Assembly (NCBI RefSeq): GCF_022458985.1
Contig: NC_061772.1
Coordinates: 4,513,501-4,577,500 of the forward strand
Reading direction: 5' to 3'
DNA length: 64,000 nt
Source: Mugil cephalus
Taxonomy: Eukaryota > Chordata > Actinopteri > Mugiliformes > Mugilidae
Shown: positions 47,690-60,350 of the stretch, piece by piece
Layout of the letters: every line of letters starts with the position of its first letter
Numbering within the stretch: the first letter of the stretch is position 1
Notes under the pieces: generated by a model
The model's input: the letters and a program-made list of their open reading frames with translations, nothing else
Database searches by the model: none
Told to the model about the DNA's origin: nothing
Made by a program: the position numbers and the translations under genes

Positions 47690-50600
47690 TTACTTGCAGC
47701 GTTGCTATAGGACAAAATCTTAACAGGACTAACGTGAAAACTCATATCGGAATTAAGATACTAAAATGCTCATGCCAATAAATATTGCTTTGCATGTTGA
47801 GTCATAAAGCTTAGACGAAATATGTTGATGCTTTGAAGTATTTTCACAATGCAGCGGGTCAGTGAGTGTTGAAGCACTGTGTAAATATCCTATGAGACAC
47901 AGGTGGAAGAGTGTGAGGGTTGGCAAGGGTTGAAGCCTTAACCAAAAAAAAATAAAAAATGTGTAATCCTAAACTCACACCACATGTTGCATGGCTTGTT
48001 TTATTTGTTGTATTTGACTTGCTGTCAGATGGGTGCATTTATTGTTTGCAGTACTGAGAGAGGCAAAAATTAGAGACTCAAATTAATAATAGGTGACTAT
48101 TATTAGTTCCGCACAAAATAAGAAAAATGTTTCACAATAGAGATATGAAACATCTTTGTAGTACATTACATGAGTCTTAATGGATCTTGTAGGGTCCACA
48201 CTAGGAACCAAAAATTGAAGGTAAATTATATAACCATAGGTATGTAGATGTCATGCACATAAATGAGATAAACTGCAGCAATCTCCTGTTGAGAGGTCCA
48301 ACACGTACACTGGGTGGGAATCATAAGGTCACGCTCACATGTGGAAATATGCTGAAGATAGAAACGAACAAACCCAAACTGACACTTAATTAGAAACAAC
48401 CCATTGTCTAAACGTCAGCGTGTGCTGTTTGTCCAAGCCCAAAATATGAAAACAAACCACAACAACATGGACATGGCAGGTGGACAGGGCTACGTCATTG
48501 TAGCCATGCAGTGTACACAGATGAACGAAAGTTCAGAATGCACACAAATAAAACGCATGTGAGTGTCGGCTCAATATTCGCTGGTCATTTATTTACACAA
48601 TATATTTATTCATATATTCATTTACAACATCTATAAAACATACTTTGCATAAATTATGCTACAGAGAAAAATAAAACAGAACTGCAACTTTGTTTAGCCA
48701 AGAAGTGGACATTTAAATTAATACTGAAGGGAGACTGGAAAGGTAAACAGAGGTACAGTGTTAAGACATTTTATTTTAGTGTATCAAAGTGTCAGTTCTT
48801 CATACAGTGGGGCTACCTATAAAAAATACATTTAAACTAATCTTGCATTCAATCTTAAATATGTAAACACATCCAACAGGTAGGACATAAAATTGATATA
48901 GATGTGTATAGTTTTTGTTTGATGATAACAGAATCTATAAAACCAAATGTTCAGCAGAAAAAAATTAAAAAACAAAAAAAATATGTGAATGAATGCAGGG
49001 ACTTTCCATTCTGTAAGATACAGTGATGCTGACAGCTGATAGCTACCTGTGCTAAGGCCTCCCCAGAATCCAATCTATAATGATCTTTAGAAAAACAAAT
49101 CATCATGCAACATCTTGGACATTTAAGCTTTTACAAGCTAAAAGTAACCATCCAATGCATTGTCTCTATCTCGTCTCTATTGTAGAAAAAGTAGTTGGTC
49201 CACATACAATAAAAGATGCAACTAAACAATGTAGAATGTGATTGATCAAATAGATATTGAGGCCAAATCAGATTTTGCTTCTGTTCATGTTATGAGCAAT
49301 GCTTTACTAATAAAACTAAACTAAGGAAATGCACATTGGTTGTAAAGAAAAATTTGTTTTAGCGGACCTCCCATGATAACCTGTGAGTACTGAACTAAAT
49401 TCTCTATAAACAGTGGCCACTGGAAACAGTATGGCAAAGATTTCACTTTGCTAAAAGACAATCCCGTTCACTGTATTAATAACAATAATAGTAAACATCC
49501 AGAACACAACCTAACATCAGGAAAGGACTATAGTGGTTGAAAGTATGAGGGGCCTGTAATGGCAGAAGTGTTTTCCTGTGTTCAGGTCCCATTTCAGTTA
49601 AAAAAAATACCCTCTACATCTGAATTATTCCTGTTTGGTTTCTCAGAAATCATGTTTTCTCTTTTTGGTATGATTCAATTTAAGATTTGCTACTGAAATG
49701 CGCCAAGTCAACTATTTTTAATCATGACTTTTACACAGTTAATTTTTTTCTGATAATTATTTTTTATGATAAATGAACCAGGTGATTACATCTCCTCAAC
49801 CCGCATGGCAGCAGAAGTGAATCAAAACTACGCATTCAGAGAGAAACTGCTTGTGAGTTGTAAGTGTGACACGACTGTTGTTCTTGTTTGTATTTCAAGA
49901 CCAGTTTTGAATTTGCCGCAACAAATAATAAGAGCAAAAAGCACAATTTTTCTTACTAAAAAAAATAAACAAATATAAAACAGTGAAGTGACGATTAGAA
50001 GTAGGTTTCAGTCGAGGTGAATGCAGACTTCCCAACAGAAGAAGAAGAGATGGCTGCTGGTTATTAAGATACTGAGGTGTTTTACCAGCTCATACCACAA
50101 TGGGACATCTGAAATGAACGTGGTCACAGTAATTGCAGGCCTTCCCTCAGTCTATGGCTTATCTCTAGTTGGAAGAGACTGCAATACGACTTTCACAAGG
50201 TAACAAACTGTCTACTTCCACAAAGTCTGTCTACTTCTCATGTAAGTTGCGATACAACATTTCTTTCCTAGATTACAATAATCGATATCGTGGCGTCATT
50301 AAATATGTACATCTAGTTTCTACAGTTTTAACATCACACATATCCTTTATATCTGATATGTAGTGATTCTAACCCCGTTTTGAAAAACACAAAGTGCAGC
50401 ACTGGAAATGTGGAAAAGCAAAACATTACCAAACCAAAAGGTGCATGTCCATAAACATATAGTAGGTAGATAGTTTCTAAAGCTTGTGCAATACAGACAA
50501 CATATCAAAAGCACTTTCATGTGGCTGAAAGACGACCGTTCCTATGCTTACGCAATGTCACAACAGGTCAGAGCGTGTAAACAGAGAGAGAGGGACATTC

Positions 50601-52656
50601 ACGGTTCCTCAAAGAAACGCTGCACAGTGCGTTCTGGAGCGCAGAGAACAGCAGCCAACAGGAAACATTTAGAAAAGACACACGAACAGAAAGGTACAGA
50701 GGTACAACACGAGGCTGGCCATCAGAGTCCCGTCGACCGTGGTCCCAGTGGAAGCTTTCAAGCATTGGTGACTCTGACTGTCCAAGAGGTGACACATTCA
50801 CAAAACAGTAAAAACACATTTAAAATAAATAGCTATGGAATGGAAACAGTGGCATCACACTAAAGCCAACACTGACCAAGTATTTGATTTCACATTTTAA
50901 ACCATGATTATGGTTTTCAAACTATGTTGTTTGGAGGTAAATCTGATGATGAGTTTGTGTGAAATGTCAATGATCTTTCAGTGCACAATCGTGGCGTGAG
51001 TAAAGTTGGTCAAAGCAGGTCTCAGTTGTTTCTTTCTTTTCTCTCCCAGATATGATTGGCTGATCCAGAGCTTCATTTAAAGTGGCATTAATCCGTTTCA
51101 CATGGGCACCAGGGGAAGATTGAACTTCATAAACATTTCATAGAACATTATGGACAACGAGCACATTCCCAAAAAAGTTGGGAAGCTGTTTAACATGATG
51201 ATTTGCAAATAATTTATATCCTGAATAAACTACATTACACAAGTTTTCCAGTCTTCACACACTAATTCGTTTTATCTTGGTTTCCTTCTCCATGAACTCC
51301 TCAGTAAAAGAAGTCTGATATTTACTCCTTAGATTAACAGTGTCTGTGAGTTGTTTGGTGCTGGGCGGAGAGGACACAGGGGGCTTCTCAGAGCTGCTGA
51401 TGGAAAAGCAACAAGAGAGCTATGACTGAAAAGAAACAGTCAGTCTGAAGGCTTTACAACCAAAATGAGAGTAACTGTGGATGACTGCAGAACATTATAT
51501 CTGCAGGAAACAACCGACGTATTCATGATAAATAATTAAAGTCAGCACAGATTTCAAGCCCGTCTTAATGTCTGGCTGCTTGAGTTTTTTTGTTTCCATC
51601 AAAAGCTCCTTAAAACAGTGTCACCATGGTCTTAGTCTCAATGCAATATTACAATTATGAAAACAGTTATGTCAACAAGAATTAAATCATAGTAGACTTG
51701 TCTCATCTTCTAACAGCTCGTCCTCTAGACGAGTCGTGGGGGGCTGGGGCCTACCCCAGCTGTCTATAGTAGACTGAAAGCTCCACAAGGCATCACAGTT
51801 GGTAAAGAGCAGGGCTTGTATTTGGATAAGAACAGAACATGTACTGTTTTAATATATTAAAGATAGCATTGGTAGAACACAGGACTGTGGCGCCCACACT
51901 GGGGGGGTTTCTGCACATCTAGTTTTTCAGAGCTTCAGAACTTCCCAAACCTTTTCAAGGGAATCCTTACTGAATATTTGTAAACTGTTTCAGTTCAGTT
52001 GCGTGAGCCTCAAACTTGACATTAATTAAGCATTGATTAAAGCTGGGACCAGTTAAGGATGGGACTTATTTGGACCAGTAAGTGTGTATCTTTGTAAATG
52101 GACACTGTGCACTTTGGGTGAACCAACAGTTTAAAGACCTGGCTGATCTTTTAAACATGGAATGACTCAATGAAATTGTATTTCTTGAGCAGCTGAGTCA
52201 TGTCTGCGTGGCAGGCATGATGCAATGCAGTAACAGTAAAGCCAAAGCCAACAGAAAGTTCAACGAACAACTTCTCTGAGGATAAACTGTGAGCAACTTC
52301 ATATGAAGGACGGCCGGGTTGCATTCCACAGCTTGACATTTCCACTTTAGTCAGAGCCAGAGGACACAAAGGGTCCCATCAGGCAAAGCGTCCACGTTAA
52401 TGGCTAGGGTTTCAGTTGGCTTCTGTTCATAAATATCAATAGACAAAACAATGCAACCATCGACACTTGATCTCAACTCAGCTTGGAACAAAATGACTAC
52501 CTGTCTAGCTTGGTTGGAAAAACAGAACACAGAATTTGTTTGTCAGCCTTGGGCTGATCCGGTGCTGTGCATTTTTCCAGCCTGAGTCCAGCTGAGGACA
52601 GAGGCTGCATGTGATGAGGCAGTTGGGCATCTGTAGAGGACCCTGGGTTTTGGTCT
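47690..52656. other. sh3gl1: Gene-free stretch; probably includes the sh3gl1 3' UTR
   Basis: No coding exon was recognised. The part next to 52656 must hold the 3' UTR of endophilin A2. I saw no nearby minus-strand AATAAA; the clearest ones are at about 48585 and 48605, which would imply a very long 3' UTR or another, non-coding, transcript. A fragment of the fish repeat also seen at 15.2 kb lies at 51718-51775. Confidence 0.4.
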
Positions 52657-52859
52657 TCACTGAGGCAGGGGCACAATGACCTCCACATAGCTGATGGGAA
52701 AGAAGCCAGACTCCCCGTTGATCATGCCCTCATACCAGTTTTCATCTATCTGGTTGGTGAGGATGATAATGTCGCCCAGTTTGAAGCCGAGCTCACCCTC
52801 ATTCTCTGGCTCAAAATCATAGAGGGAGCGACAGCAGGGCTGGTCCAACACTTCTGACT
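52657..52859 (-). CDS. sh3gl1: sh3gl1 last exon (SH3 domain)
   Basis: 203 nt after acceptor tttggctgcag, with stop TGA at 52659-52657. The full SH3 carries the ALYDF-type motif ([15 protein letters not shown]), ENWYEG and the C-terminal [11 protein letters not shown]. Confidence 0.96.
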
Positions 52860-55800
52860 CTGCAGCCAAACACAGAAAGACATCAAGTGAATGGTTATTT
52901 CACTGCAGCATATCTATAATGACATATGGACTATGGTCTGCCTTCCTGGAGAGTGTAAGTGCACAACAGCCACAGCTCATAGCTACTTTTGTTATTCACT
53001 CTGCAATTTATTCATTATTGAATTAAATCTAAATTAAAAAGTCTATGTTGCTTTAAACTCTGTCAATGGTTAAATACATTGATATGAGGTTCTATGTCCA
53101 GAAAAGCTAATGATGTGACATTTAGTGGGTTAGGTTAGCTGCATTTTTACTAATACAAAGCAATACTGAGCAAACGTCAGCCACACTCACATTTGAGTAG
53201 TTGAAAGCAGCACTAATTCTGCACGGCAAGATTGACTGATGATGAAAACTTTTGTTGGTTAAGTTTGTTTGTATGTTACTTACCGTCAATATTGCCATTG
53301 GTAGTGGGGCTCTCAGGCCATGACAGTGGGACAGAGGGTATATGATCAGCTGGATGAGATGTAAAGACAAATGAATATGGTGCTCAGCGCAAGACAACAC
53401 AAAACAATGCAACCTCTGAGTGTCTGATCAATGAATCCTCCCAGGTTTGACTGGAATCCTCATATTTGTGGAGTAGTGTGTGTAGTGTTTGGCTTTTCTC
53501 TGGAGTATGCTGGGGGACTGTAACCTTATTTTTCCCACATCCAGCAGGTGGCAGGTGGACAGACTTGTATTTATATAGTACTTTTCTATCTAGTGGTACT
53601 CAAAGTCACAATGACTGTGACACATCCACCCACTCGTTCACACAAGCACACACACATTCATACACCAGTGCCAAGCACCGGGAGCAACTTGGGGTTAAGT
53701 GTCTTGCTCAAGGACTGTTAACCCTCTGGCTTGTGGACAACCCACTCTACCTGCTGAGCCACAGCCTCCCCTGGACAAGAAACACACTCAACCTGCAGGG
53801 CTGAGCTTCAGAGCAAATTGTGAATTTTCATGAGCAAATTTGGACTCATTCTTTGTGTGATACAGTGGTAATGGAAGCAGAAATATTCTGTGATATGGCA
53901 AAATGCATCCAAAGCTGTACACCAGGAGAAGGAGTGCTGCAAATAATAGAACAGGAATAAATACAAGAAAGAGTGATGGAACAGATATCATTTATATGAT
54001 ATCTGATATGATATTTATATAGATTTAAGCTTTAGTTATATCTGTTAATTCAAGCTAAAGAAATAAACATTATGAAACCTCATGGTCTCACTCCAACTGC
54101 ACTAAATGCTACTTTAATGAAGTAGTAGTAGTGCTTCATCCAGAGACTGACAGTGTTCACTTGTCAGTCTGTAAAACTTGACCGGATGTGGGCTCAGAAA
54201 CACAGTTCATTACTGTGTCGACACAACACGTCAGGTCCCCACTAATATGAAACAATCTTGGTTATAGAAATAGTACAGAGTGAGTCTGTTTTATTCTCAA
54301 CAGTTAAAAAGCATAAGGCAGCTCGAATAGCAACAATGAAAAACTGGAAAATATGAGATGTTTGTAGCCGTTCTAAAATATCTTATAACAGTGTACATGG
54401 CAATCTGATATGATGCAGCTACACCACTGTATCTGTATCTGTGTCTGGATATGAGACACACCAGTGTGAAGTGAGGGGGAGCACATGTCTCAGACCTGAA
54501 CACTATAAATGAATACCTACTTTTCCCATTGACTGTGTGGTTCATCTGCATATCTGTAAGGAACAACAGAAGAAAAATACTACATATCAAAGCAAACAAT
54601 GTAGATGGAGATGACAGTGAAAGTGACATGTAAAAGAAAGCAAAAGCACAGATAAAATACAGACAGACAGGAGAGACCTGTACCTGATTTGACTGAGGAG
54701 CTGTAGGACAGGCCGTTGTGCTGGCTGTCGTCCAGGGTGTCGATGGTGCTCCTGATGGACTTTGGTCTGAACTCTCTCTTCGGCCGGCTGCTAGCTGTGG
54801 ATATCCTAAGATGACAAGAAAAGAAGAGTTAAAAACATAATGATGAGTGCTTTACTGTTTTAGAATTCAGGGGTTTTCGGTGCGTTGCAAGGGGGTCCAA
54901 AAAGATGAAAACCGTTCATTTGTATTATTCTCCAGTTAGATAATATCCAGTCCAGAGATCAACTAGCCATCCTTACTTTACTTGCAAGGAACTGCATGTC
55001 ACAATGTGGTAAATGCACACAAAATCATGTGCGTGGTTATCTGCACAACTGTTCACAGCACTGATCTGCAGCATGTGATTGGTTTGTTTAAAGCCACCAC
55101 TGCAGAGAGCTGATGTAGGTCACAGGTAGTGGGCCAGTGTCATGAAAATGTACCACATTTAGGTTTATTAATAACGCTTCAGTACCTTGGTAAATGGTCA
55201 GGAATGAAGGTCAAACAGCATAAAATATTAAACTAACAGAAATTAAGACTTAAGAAAAGAAATTAATAACTAAAGTTTTCAACAGTACAGCAACTTAAAG
55301 GGTTATGATCTCTCATAGCGAACATTAATTTAAGTACCATACTATCTTCACATACTGCTCAGAAACCTGCTGACATCTCGGCTAATCCTTCACAAACACA
55401 CTGAGTGAAATGAGTTTTTGAAGAGCAGAAAGTGAAGGAGAATGTGACTGTCTGAGTGCCCCACAGGTTAATGAACTCTGTAAAGTAATTACAGAAAGTC
55501 GAGGCAAGTCTGGCCTCAAGTACAGCGGAGCGTCTTCCTCACCTCTTCTGCAGCTTTCCGCTGAGCTCCTCCAGGATTTCATGGGACTGCCGGTGGTACT
55601 CCAGAGACGCCTCTACCAGTGCAAACAGCTGGCTCACCTGCTCCACCTATTGGTCACACCACCATTGCATGTGTACACAAAAGCACACAAAGTTTACGAT
55701 GTATGCACTGACTCACAGTAATTACTACGTAAACATAGAGTACTGAGTAATTATCCGACTTAATTACTTCTGAATATAACAACATTCAACCTGTTTGTTA

Positions 55801-58800
55801 ACAATGTATGTATCAAACCTCAAATTCACTGGTTACCAACAAAGATCAGTAACTGAAGAGAGAAGAGGTGCTGGTGAACAGTAGGCTGTTAGAGCTCTAC
55901 AAACGCAGAGATCAAATCTACACCAGAAAGCCTCTTAATTGTGCCTGAAAAATCTGATGAGCGCTTAATATTGGGTCAGTAAATCAGGACATTGTCTTTT
56001 GAAAGCGCAAAGCAGGATAATGTGCTGCGCTGGTCTGACACTTGCAGTTTAACAGTTAGACAGAGAAAAACAACACTACTTTTATGTGTAACTATAGGTA
56101 AACATTAGGAGTGACTAAAGATACAATTTGTATTCAAAAATAAAGCGCAGAAATGAATGACTAGCTTAATTCTCACTATGACTTTTTTTCTACATATTGT
56201 GCACCATTGTTCTTACTGTTCAAGGTTGAGCCTCAGATTCTGTGCCGTCACTAAACATTAGGATTTCTCATGTCTAATGCTCCTTCAGTAGTCAGTTCCT
56301 AATGTTCTCTTACGTCATTCTCCAGGAAGTTGAACATGCTCCTCTCAGCCAGCTCTTTGCTTTCCTCAAACTTCTCCACAGCCTGCTGGACCTCCTCGTC
56401 TGGGATTTTGCCTTGGCGCTTCTTCTTATAATCAAAGTCTAATCGACGTCCTTCCAGCTTCTTCAGGTGGTGCTGCAGAGAAAGACAAAACAGGAATGTC
56501 AAACTTTTTTACTCTTTTACAAACATGTCTGAACAGTTCTGCAAGTGTATGTATGGAGTACCGTATCATGGAGTATGGCTGGGTTTTACAACCTTATTTA
56601 CTTTAAAATTCAGATTCCTGCCCACTTTTTTTCTTAAAAAACAAAACAAAAACATATTTATATAATTTCCCTGTACAAGATTGATTACACGGCATCAGGA
56701 TTATTTTCACAAAATATACCAAGTAGCCAGTTCATTAAGAACACTAGTGAAAATAAATGCATTCTAAAATAACAATCATCTGCCCTGTTATAATGGTCAC
56801 CTTATGTCGTTTAGAGGATGTAATTTGTAAAACTGTTAAACCAAACACTAAATGTTAAAATGGGTAATCCATATAACGGAAAAAACAACAGACTACTATT
56901 CAAACACTACAAACCACAGCCTCCAAAATGAAACCACAGCTGAATCCAGAGCACTCTCAGTTATTTGAAACAAATGCTGAACACCACAACCTTCAGGAAG
57001 CAAAGACTTGTTGAAGGTTATATTATAATGTATTCTAACCCACACTCACTAGTGTACCTGATGAACTTGCAAGCGAGTGTATGTCCCCAAAGGCATTTTA
57101 TTCTGAAAGCGACAATAATAGGCGACTGTTTCTGTCCTGGACAACCCAAACAGCTTGTAGTTATTCTAATCACCGCATCTGGAGACATATGCCTTAACAT
57201 ACAGAAGAAATGAAATAAAGTAATATTACGCCTGCAATATTTCTAAATGTTGTTCCTGACACAGGTGTATTGTCTGGAACTGTGCAACAATGCCCACAGA
57301 ACGCCCACTGAGGGCGTCTGAGGACCCAGCAGCTAGTGTGAACTCTTGCTTGAGTAAACTGCGCCGTCCTTATGGTTTACAGAATCAAAGGGTGTAGGAA
57401 AACTACAGCAGCTACAGAACCCATCAGTACATGTACACTGGAGTATGTATGGATCACCCTGGCCTTGAACCAGTGTTTGAATGTATCGTCATGGCAACAT
57501 TCATTTAGCATCTATAGTGCACACCATGAGGATTTCTGTGGATGCAAGTGGGTAGTTAGTACTGTAAAAGATACGTTAACGTAGGGAAATACTGCAGTAA
57601 CATACTGCAGTGTGTTACTGTTTGTTTGTTCATCTTTGATGTAGGTCAAATTTAATGTAGGCTACACTTCTATGAAAACCCACCCACAAATTGTTCTAGT
57701 TCTGATTATGAGATTTATGAACAACACAATAACAATGTTATTTAATGTACCAGCTGATACAGCAGCACTAATTATTTCACAAAGATGCAGAATTACAAAA
57801 TTTAGTTTACGTGCACGCTGAGTTAGCTGTGAACATTCTACACTCATCTTTCTAAATGCAACTAATTGACTGTTACAGATACTTGGCCTATAGAAGCTTT
57901 GGTCCTTTAGATACAGAGGGTTTTAGCTGATGTAAGCAAGGTACAGAATTTGGACAGCAGACCTGCCCTTGGTTTAAGTTAAAGACATATCTGAAGGTAA
58001 CTTCCAGCTTGTCTAGTTTTCCCAACTCAGCAAAGAGATCCTCAAAGGTGGAGATGTTCATCACCTCATCCATATATAGAGGTTGAGTCCTGGAAAAAGA
58101 TCAGGTCTTGAGGTTTTTTTAACATCCCTCTTAGTCCTAACAAAAGATGAATAGTTTTCAGAACTCTTTTTAAACATTTCCCAAGCTGTCCGTGCTAGGT
58201 GCAGCATGCACTGTATGTCAAAGTTGACAGCATATCTTTCATAGTTATACAAACAGACTTTTCTGTTTGAGTGAGGATGGAATAACGATCATGAAGAATA
58301 GTATTATTAGGCTAAAATAAGTTACCTTAATGTTAAACACTGTTTGGATAAAGTATGAAAAATATTTACATTTTCCCTGTTTTGAGATATGGAGAAAGAA
58401 GCTGGAGCTGATCCTTCCTTCAAGTGCAGTCTTGAAACATTTCAACCTCTTTCCAACTACTGCTTAAACTTCATCGTTGATAAACTTTATCAAACTCTGT
58501 CAGTTCAGGTGGCTGGTACTCTATGTAACGAGGTATCTTAAAGTTGCAGCTGTTTAGAGATCTGCGTAAATACGCGTGCGGTCGAACTCATATACGACAG
58601 ACCCACTGAATGACATGTTTACAGATGTTACCAACCCATACGAAACTGGCGAGGTGGTCATACGTCATATATTGGCTACTCTAAACACCCGAATGTGGCA
58701 CAGAAAAAATCTGCTTCTTTTTTTAATATCACACAGGCCTAATAGGTTCTAGAAACAGTGTTGCACATGGGCTACGGAAATCTTTGCACATCCTGGTGGC

Positions 58801-60350
58801 AATGTCAAATTTCCTGTGTTGCAAACAGTGTAACAGAACTTGAAGGCAAACTTCAAGCCAGCCATATATTTTCCTATACGTGGTTCACTTGGTTTAAGTT
58901 AGGCGACAGGATCCATGCTGCTGCACTGTACCGTTATCTCTTTCAGATCCTTGTCCTGTAGACTCTGCAGGGGATCTATAAAGTTTTGTTTGACGCTTAT
59001 GTCCAGGGAGTCCTTCACATCGGCCATCTGCCTCATGGCCTCACCCATATCCACCAGAGCAGTGCCTAGAAGACAGAGAGACAAACCACACCAAGTCAGT
59101 CTGCAGCAGGCCACTAAGACATACATCATCTTTCAGTTGTACAGGATCTGCTGTGACTTGTCCCCATGGTACATACAGTCTTAGAGACCATATTGCAGCA
59201 AACGGAAAAAGGATCTCACTATTTCACTTTCTGCAGAATTTTACATAAGCAAACATTTTCATCATAATATTAGCTACATACTGTATGTAACTATCTTTAA
59301 ACTTAAGAAATTCATTATGGCATCTTGTGTTCTACCTGTGTGCACAGTGCACATCCCTCATTGTTACAACACCTCCCTCCAAACATTTCAGGGATAAATA
59401 AATAAGAGATGGTACCAAACACAGAGTCTTCTCCCAGTTCATAGCCGTAGCGCAGCATGCAATCTCCCAGCAGACCTTCAGTCTGAGGGTAGCCAGTGGT
59501 CTTCACCTGCCCACGGATCTTAGACACTGTGTTCAGCATGTTCAGTTTAGCTCGAGAGGCTACAAACGTAAAACAATAGAAACACCATGTACAGGATTGT
59601 AGATAGCAGCAAATAAAAGAACAGCAAATTATCTTGAAAATTAAGAAATGACCCATTTTCTTTTACCTGGGTTAGGCTGGAGATATTCTGTTGTTTTAGC
59701 CAAGAGGTCAAACACTGACTTGTTGGTCACATCAATTTTCTGTTGGGAGAAACACAAATAGGTCGTCAGCATTTTCTGATTCTGCATGTAGACAATATTG
59801 GACAGATGTGAAGCTAATCACACAGCTAATTTGATATTTCTCTGAATAGTCAACTGTGGATGACAGTTACAGCCACAGTCCCAGACAAGTAAGTTGCAAG
59901 CTACTGATAAGATGAGACTCAGTCAAGAACAAATAAATTATAACCAGTTTCTGTCAGAAAGCTTTTTGTTGAAAGCCTGACTGTTCTGCAAAGAAACTGA
60001 TGTTGCATCTTATTTCTTAATGAGAAGGAAATCAAATAATCATAGTCCCCAAAAATGGTGACACTATTTTATTTAACATAATATATATTCATCATTTGCA
60101 ATGGACACTAATTTCAACCCAAGTTCAACCAACACTCCAACCAAGTGTATTAGGCCTGGCATAGTCAAAATAGTGTACTGAATCCTGTACTGAATAAAAT
60201 CAGTCTAGAACAAGAAAAAGTAACATCAACACTATGTTTCCATCGTATGACTGTGTTTTCTACTACACTTGCCCAACTCACCCTCTCCATCTCCATGAAG
60301 TCTTCATCCAGCTTTGTCCCCTCTGCCCCACTGATCTTTTCACTGAGTAG
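52657..60350 (-). CDS. sh3gl1: Endophilin A2 (SH3-containing GRB2-like 1), all but the first coding exon
   Basis: Membrane-curving adaptor of clathrin-mediated and fast endocytosis. Its N-terminal BAR domain bends membrane and its C-terminal SH3 recruits dynamin and synaptojanin. Ten exons join in phase: 60350-60282, 59739-59667, 59559-59416, 59065-58932, 56472-56314, 55646-55543, 54805-54684, 54553-54521, 53349-53284, 52859-52657. They encode 368 residues plus stop. The first exon (about 15 residues, the amphipathic helix) is not in the window, so the gene extends past the right edge. BAR motifs include [25 protein letters not shown] and [16 protein letters not shown], then [20 protein letters not shown]. 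The SH3 domain runs from [18 protein letters not shown] to the end [11 protein letters not shown]. The A2 assignment rests on that end, which matches SYVEV-VPLPQ of A2, and on the ASSRPKRE linker. Confidence 0.95.
53284..53349 (-). CDS. sh3gl1: sh3gl1 exon 10 (66 nt, linker)
   Basis: Acceptor tctcatccag, donor GACG|gtaagt. It reads [20 protein letters not shown]. Also symmetric, so alternative inclusion is possible. Confidence 0.8.
53560..53775. repeat. SINE-like fish repeat in a sh3gl1 flank/intron
   Basis: Recognisable order of motifs: cttgtatttatatagtactt, then cattcatacaccagtg and gtgtcttgctcaaggac, then ctacctgctgagccacag. It resembles a fish repeat with a tggtaaatggtctgtattta start. 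It lies in the sh3gl1 intron between exons 10 and 9. Confidence 0.65.
54521..54553 (-). CDS. sh3gl1: sh3gl1 micro-exon 9 (33 nt, linker)
   Basis: Acceptor tccttacag, donor GGAAAA|gtaggt. It reads [10 protein letters not shown] and keeps frame with both neighbours. At 33 nt it is symmetric, so it could be skipped without a frameshift. Confidence 0.75.
54684..54805 (-). CDS. sh3gl1: sh3gl1 exon 8 (linker)
   Basis: 122 nt, acceptor tcatcttag, donor ATCAG|gtacag. It reads [20 protein letters not shown], then [20 protein letters not shown]. Low-complexity Ser-rich linker between BAR and SH3. Confidence 0.92.
55543..55646 (-). CDS. sh3gl1: sh3gl1 exon 7 (end of BAR)
   Basis: 104 nt, acceptor accaatag, donor AAGAG|gtgagg. 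It reads [20 protein letters not shown], then [14 protein letters not shown]. Confidence 0.94.
56314..56472 (-). CDS. sh3gl1: sh3gl1 exon 6 (BAR, most conserved segment)
   Basis: 159 nt, acceptor tttctctgcag, donor AATGAC|gtaaga. It reads [20 protein letters not shown] and on to SMFNFLEND, nearly identical to all vertebrate endophilin A proteins. Confidence 0.96.
57963..58089 (-). other. Exon-like segment inside a sh3gl1 intron, out of phase with endophilin
   Basis: 127 nt with a good acceptor (ctttttccag) and a donor CAG|gtctgc. One frame is open throughout and reads [20 protein letters not shown], then [12 protein letters not shown]. It needs a phase-2 entry, but the preceding endophilin exon ends in phase 0. 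Spliced in, it would read seven codons to a TGA. It may be a frame-breaking cassette exon, an exon of a nested gene or a transposase relic. Not recognised. Confidence 0.3.
58932..59065 (-). CDS. sh3gl1: sh3gl1 exon 5 (BAR)
   Basis: 134 nt, acceptor tgtcttctag, donor ATAACG|gtacag. It reads [20 protein letters not shown] and ends KDLKEIT. Other endophilins have KEIQ at this junction. Confidence 0.94.
59416..59559 (-). CDS. sh3gl1: sh3gl1 exon 4 (BAR)
   Basis: 144 nt, acceptor gtttgtag, donor TTTG|gtacca. It reads [17 protein letters not shown], then [17 protein letters not shown]. Confidence 0.95.
59667..59739 (-). CDS. sh3gl1: sh3gl1 exon 3 (BAR)
   Basis: 73 nt, acceptor tctcccaacag, donor CCCAG|gtaaaa. 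It reads [20 protein letters not shown] and QPNP. Confidence 0.95.
60282..60350 (-). CDS. sh3gl1: sh3gl1 exon 2 (BAR)
   Basis: 69 nt, acceptor ctccttgcag, donor GAGAGG|gtgagt. It reads [20 protein letters not shown] and on. Phase 0 both sides. Confidence 0.95.

Noticed and set aside
57888..58445. Overlapping minus-strand ORFs around the cassette-like exon read as one nested gene
   Set aside because: Apart from the 127-nt segment they lack splice borders and do not join in phase.
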